Assembly: GCF_016892605.1 (NCBI RefSeq) | Contig: NZ_JAFEMV010000003.1 | Coordinates: 248,001 to 312,000 of the forward strand | Reading direction: 5' to 3' | Source of the DNA: Desemzia sp. RIT 804 | GTDB taxonomy: Bacteria; Bacillota; Bacilli; Lactobacillales; Carnobacteriaceae | DNA: 64,000 nucleotides | Shown: positions 63,112 through 64,000 of the stretch, piece after piece | How the letters are laid out: each line of letters opens with the position of its first letter | How positions within the stretch are numbered: the stretch's first letter is position 1 | Translations under genes and position numbers: made by a program | Notes under the pieces: model-generated | What the model saw: the letters and a program-made list of their open reading frames with translations, nothing else | Told to the model about the DNA's origin: nothing | Databases searched by the model: none

Positions 63112-63330
63112 TTATTTAAAGCGGTAAGTTATACGTCCACGTGATAAATCATATGGAGATAACTCAACTGTAACTTTATCCCCTGGTAAAATTCGAATAT
63201 AATTCATGCGAATTTTTCCAGAAACATGCGCCAATACAATATGGCCATTTTCAAGTTCAACTTTAAAACTTGCATTTGGCAAAGTTTCAACGACTGTACC
63301 TTCAATTTCTATGACATCGTCTTTCGCCAC
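63112..63330 (-). CDS. infA: Translation initiation factor IF-1
   Basis: The protein has 72 residues from the GTG at 63330 (GGAGG upstream): [40 protein letters not shown], and the end [14 protein letters not shown]-fold factor that binds the A site. The ORF starting at 63399 overextends by 23 codons. Confidence 0.97.
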   Translation of the reverse strand: MAKDDVIEIEGTVVETLPNASFKVELENGHIVLAHVSGKIRMNYIRILPGDKVTVELSPYDLSRGRITYRFK

Positions 63331-63421
63331 GCCTAGTACCTCCTTTAGTTTTTTCGCTTCTACTACGCGATAAACAGTGAGCGCATTACAAGCCCTCACC
63401 TGTTTTCATCTTAACTTATAG

Positions 63422-63471
63422 ATTATAACACAACAAAAAAGCATTTTAAAGTCAATACCTTTAATATTATA
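63422..63471 (-). promoter_or_regulatory. Candidate promoters between adk and infA
   Basis: Two TATAAT hexamers occur on the minus strand (63422-63427 and 63466-63471), in an AT-rich gap of 268 bp after adk. They could give infA-rpmJ-rpsM-rpsK-rpoA-rplQ its own transcription start. Confidence 0.5.
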
Positions 63472-63598
63472 GCATAATCCATTTTCTTCTACAAGTTTTT
63501 GAAAAACGAACAAACCAATTTTTTTGAACAGTTGTGAAGACTTTTCATCTTTTTTAAAGAACGAAAAGAGCAAGATGGGTTTGTTTTATATAAAGAGA

Positions 63599-64000
63599 TT
63601 ATTTGGTTTTATCAATAACTTCTTTGATTGTGTTAAAGACATCTTTAACATCATCTTCACCGTTTACGGTATACAAAACATCGCGCTCTTTATAGAAGTT
63701 TAAAAGAGGTTCTGTTAATTCAACGTTTACGTTTATACGATTCTCGACTGTTTCAGGTTTGTCGTCTTCTCTTTGATAGAACTCATGTCCTCCGCAACGA
63801 TCACACGTACCTTCAACTTTTGTCGGTTTATTCAGTTTATGGTAAGTAGCTCCACAATTACTGCACATAAAACGACCCGTAAGTCTTTGCATTAAAATGT
63901 CTTTGTTCACTTCAATGTAAAAAACAGCATCGATTGGTTTGTTTAAGCCTTTCGTAATTTCTTCTAACGCTTCCGCTTGATTCAAAGTTCGAGGGAAACC
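63599..64000 (-). CDS. adk: Adenylate kinase (C-terminal part)
   Basis: The gene runs off the right edge. The visible part begins [15 protein letters not shown], the conserved segment after the NMP-binding domain. It contains the LID domain of the zinc type (CSNCGATYH ... CDRCGG, four Cys) and [15 protein letters not shown] with the catalytic arginines. Interconverts ATP, ADP and AMP. Confidence 0.97.
   Translation of the reverse strand, partial: GFPRTLNQAEALEEITKGLNKPIDAVFYIEVNKDILMQRLTGRFMCSNCGATYHKLNKPTKVEGTCDRCGGHEFYQREDDKPETVENRINVNVELTEPLLNFYKERDVLYTVNGEDDVKDVFNTIKEVIDKTK

Overview
The window looks like a low-GC Gram-positive chromosome of the order Lactobacillales, probably Carnobacteriaceae or Enterococcaceae. 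The basis is AT-rich coding, strong AGGAGG ribosome binding sites, the order adk-infA-rpmJ-rpsM-rpsK-rpoA-rplQ-ecfA1-ecfA2-ecfT-truA-rplM-rpsI, and IS30-family copies like those of lactic acid bacteria. The genus is inferred and not proven.

Region 1 (1-8.0 kb) holds accessory or chromosomal genes: the start of a family-1 phospho-beta-glucosidase with a GntR/UTRA regulator, a small basic protein, an SRPBCC protein, a deleted IS30 copy, and a TPP-riboswitch operon. In that operon thiW, an SDR gene and pdxK survive, while thiM, thiD and thiE are reduced to fragments.

Region 2 (8.0-54.7 kb) is a stack of elements inserted at the 3' end of rpsI. Copies of the last rpsI codons lie at about 8.0, 17.2 and (eroded) 21.1 kb, each followed by the same ~140-bp element left end. 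The live rpsI and integrase are at 54.7 kb. The outer layer (8.0-17.2 kb) carries an acyltransferase, a SerA-like dehydrogenase, an ABC exporter with its two-component system, and two dead IS30 copies. The middle layer (17.2-21.1 kb) carries a PHP-SMC (TrlF-like) ATPase and a C5-methyltransferase fragment. The inner layer (21.1-54.7 kb) is a complete Tn916-family integrative conjugative element (ICE): orf23, orf22, the orf21 coupling protein, oriT, the orf20 relaxase, a TcpD-like protein, ardA, orf17 to orf13, then orf9, orf7, orf8, xis and int.

The ICE is rich in defence-type cargo. It has a Thoeris system (two TIR genes around thsA, whose start codon is non-canonical), an overlapping gene pair with HEPN R-x4-H motifs placed between ardA and orf17, and several HEPN-like or Abi-like genes downstream of orf13, two of which are broken. 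A LanFEG-type lantibiotic-resistance operon with a lipoprotein and its own two-component system sits where Tn916 carries tet(M).

Region 3 (54.7-64 kb) is conserved core genome on the minus strand: rpsI, rplM, a small lipoprotein, truA, the ECF transporter module, rplQ, rpoA, rpsK, rpsM, rpmJ, infA and the 3' part of adk. No tRNA, rRNA or CRISPR array was seen.
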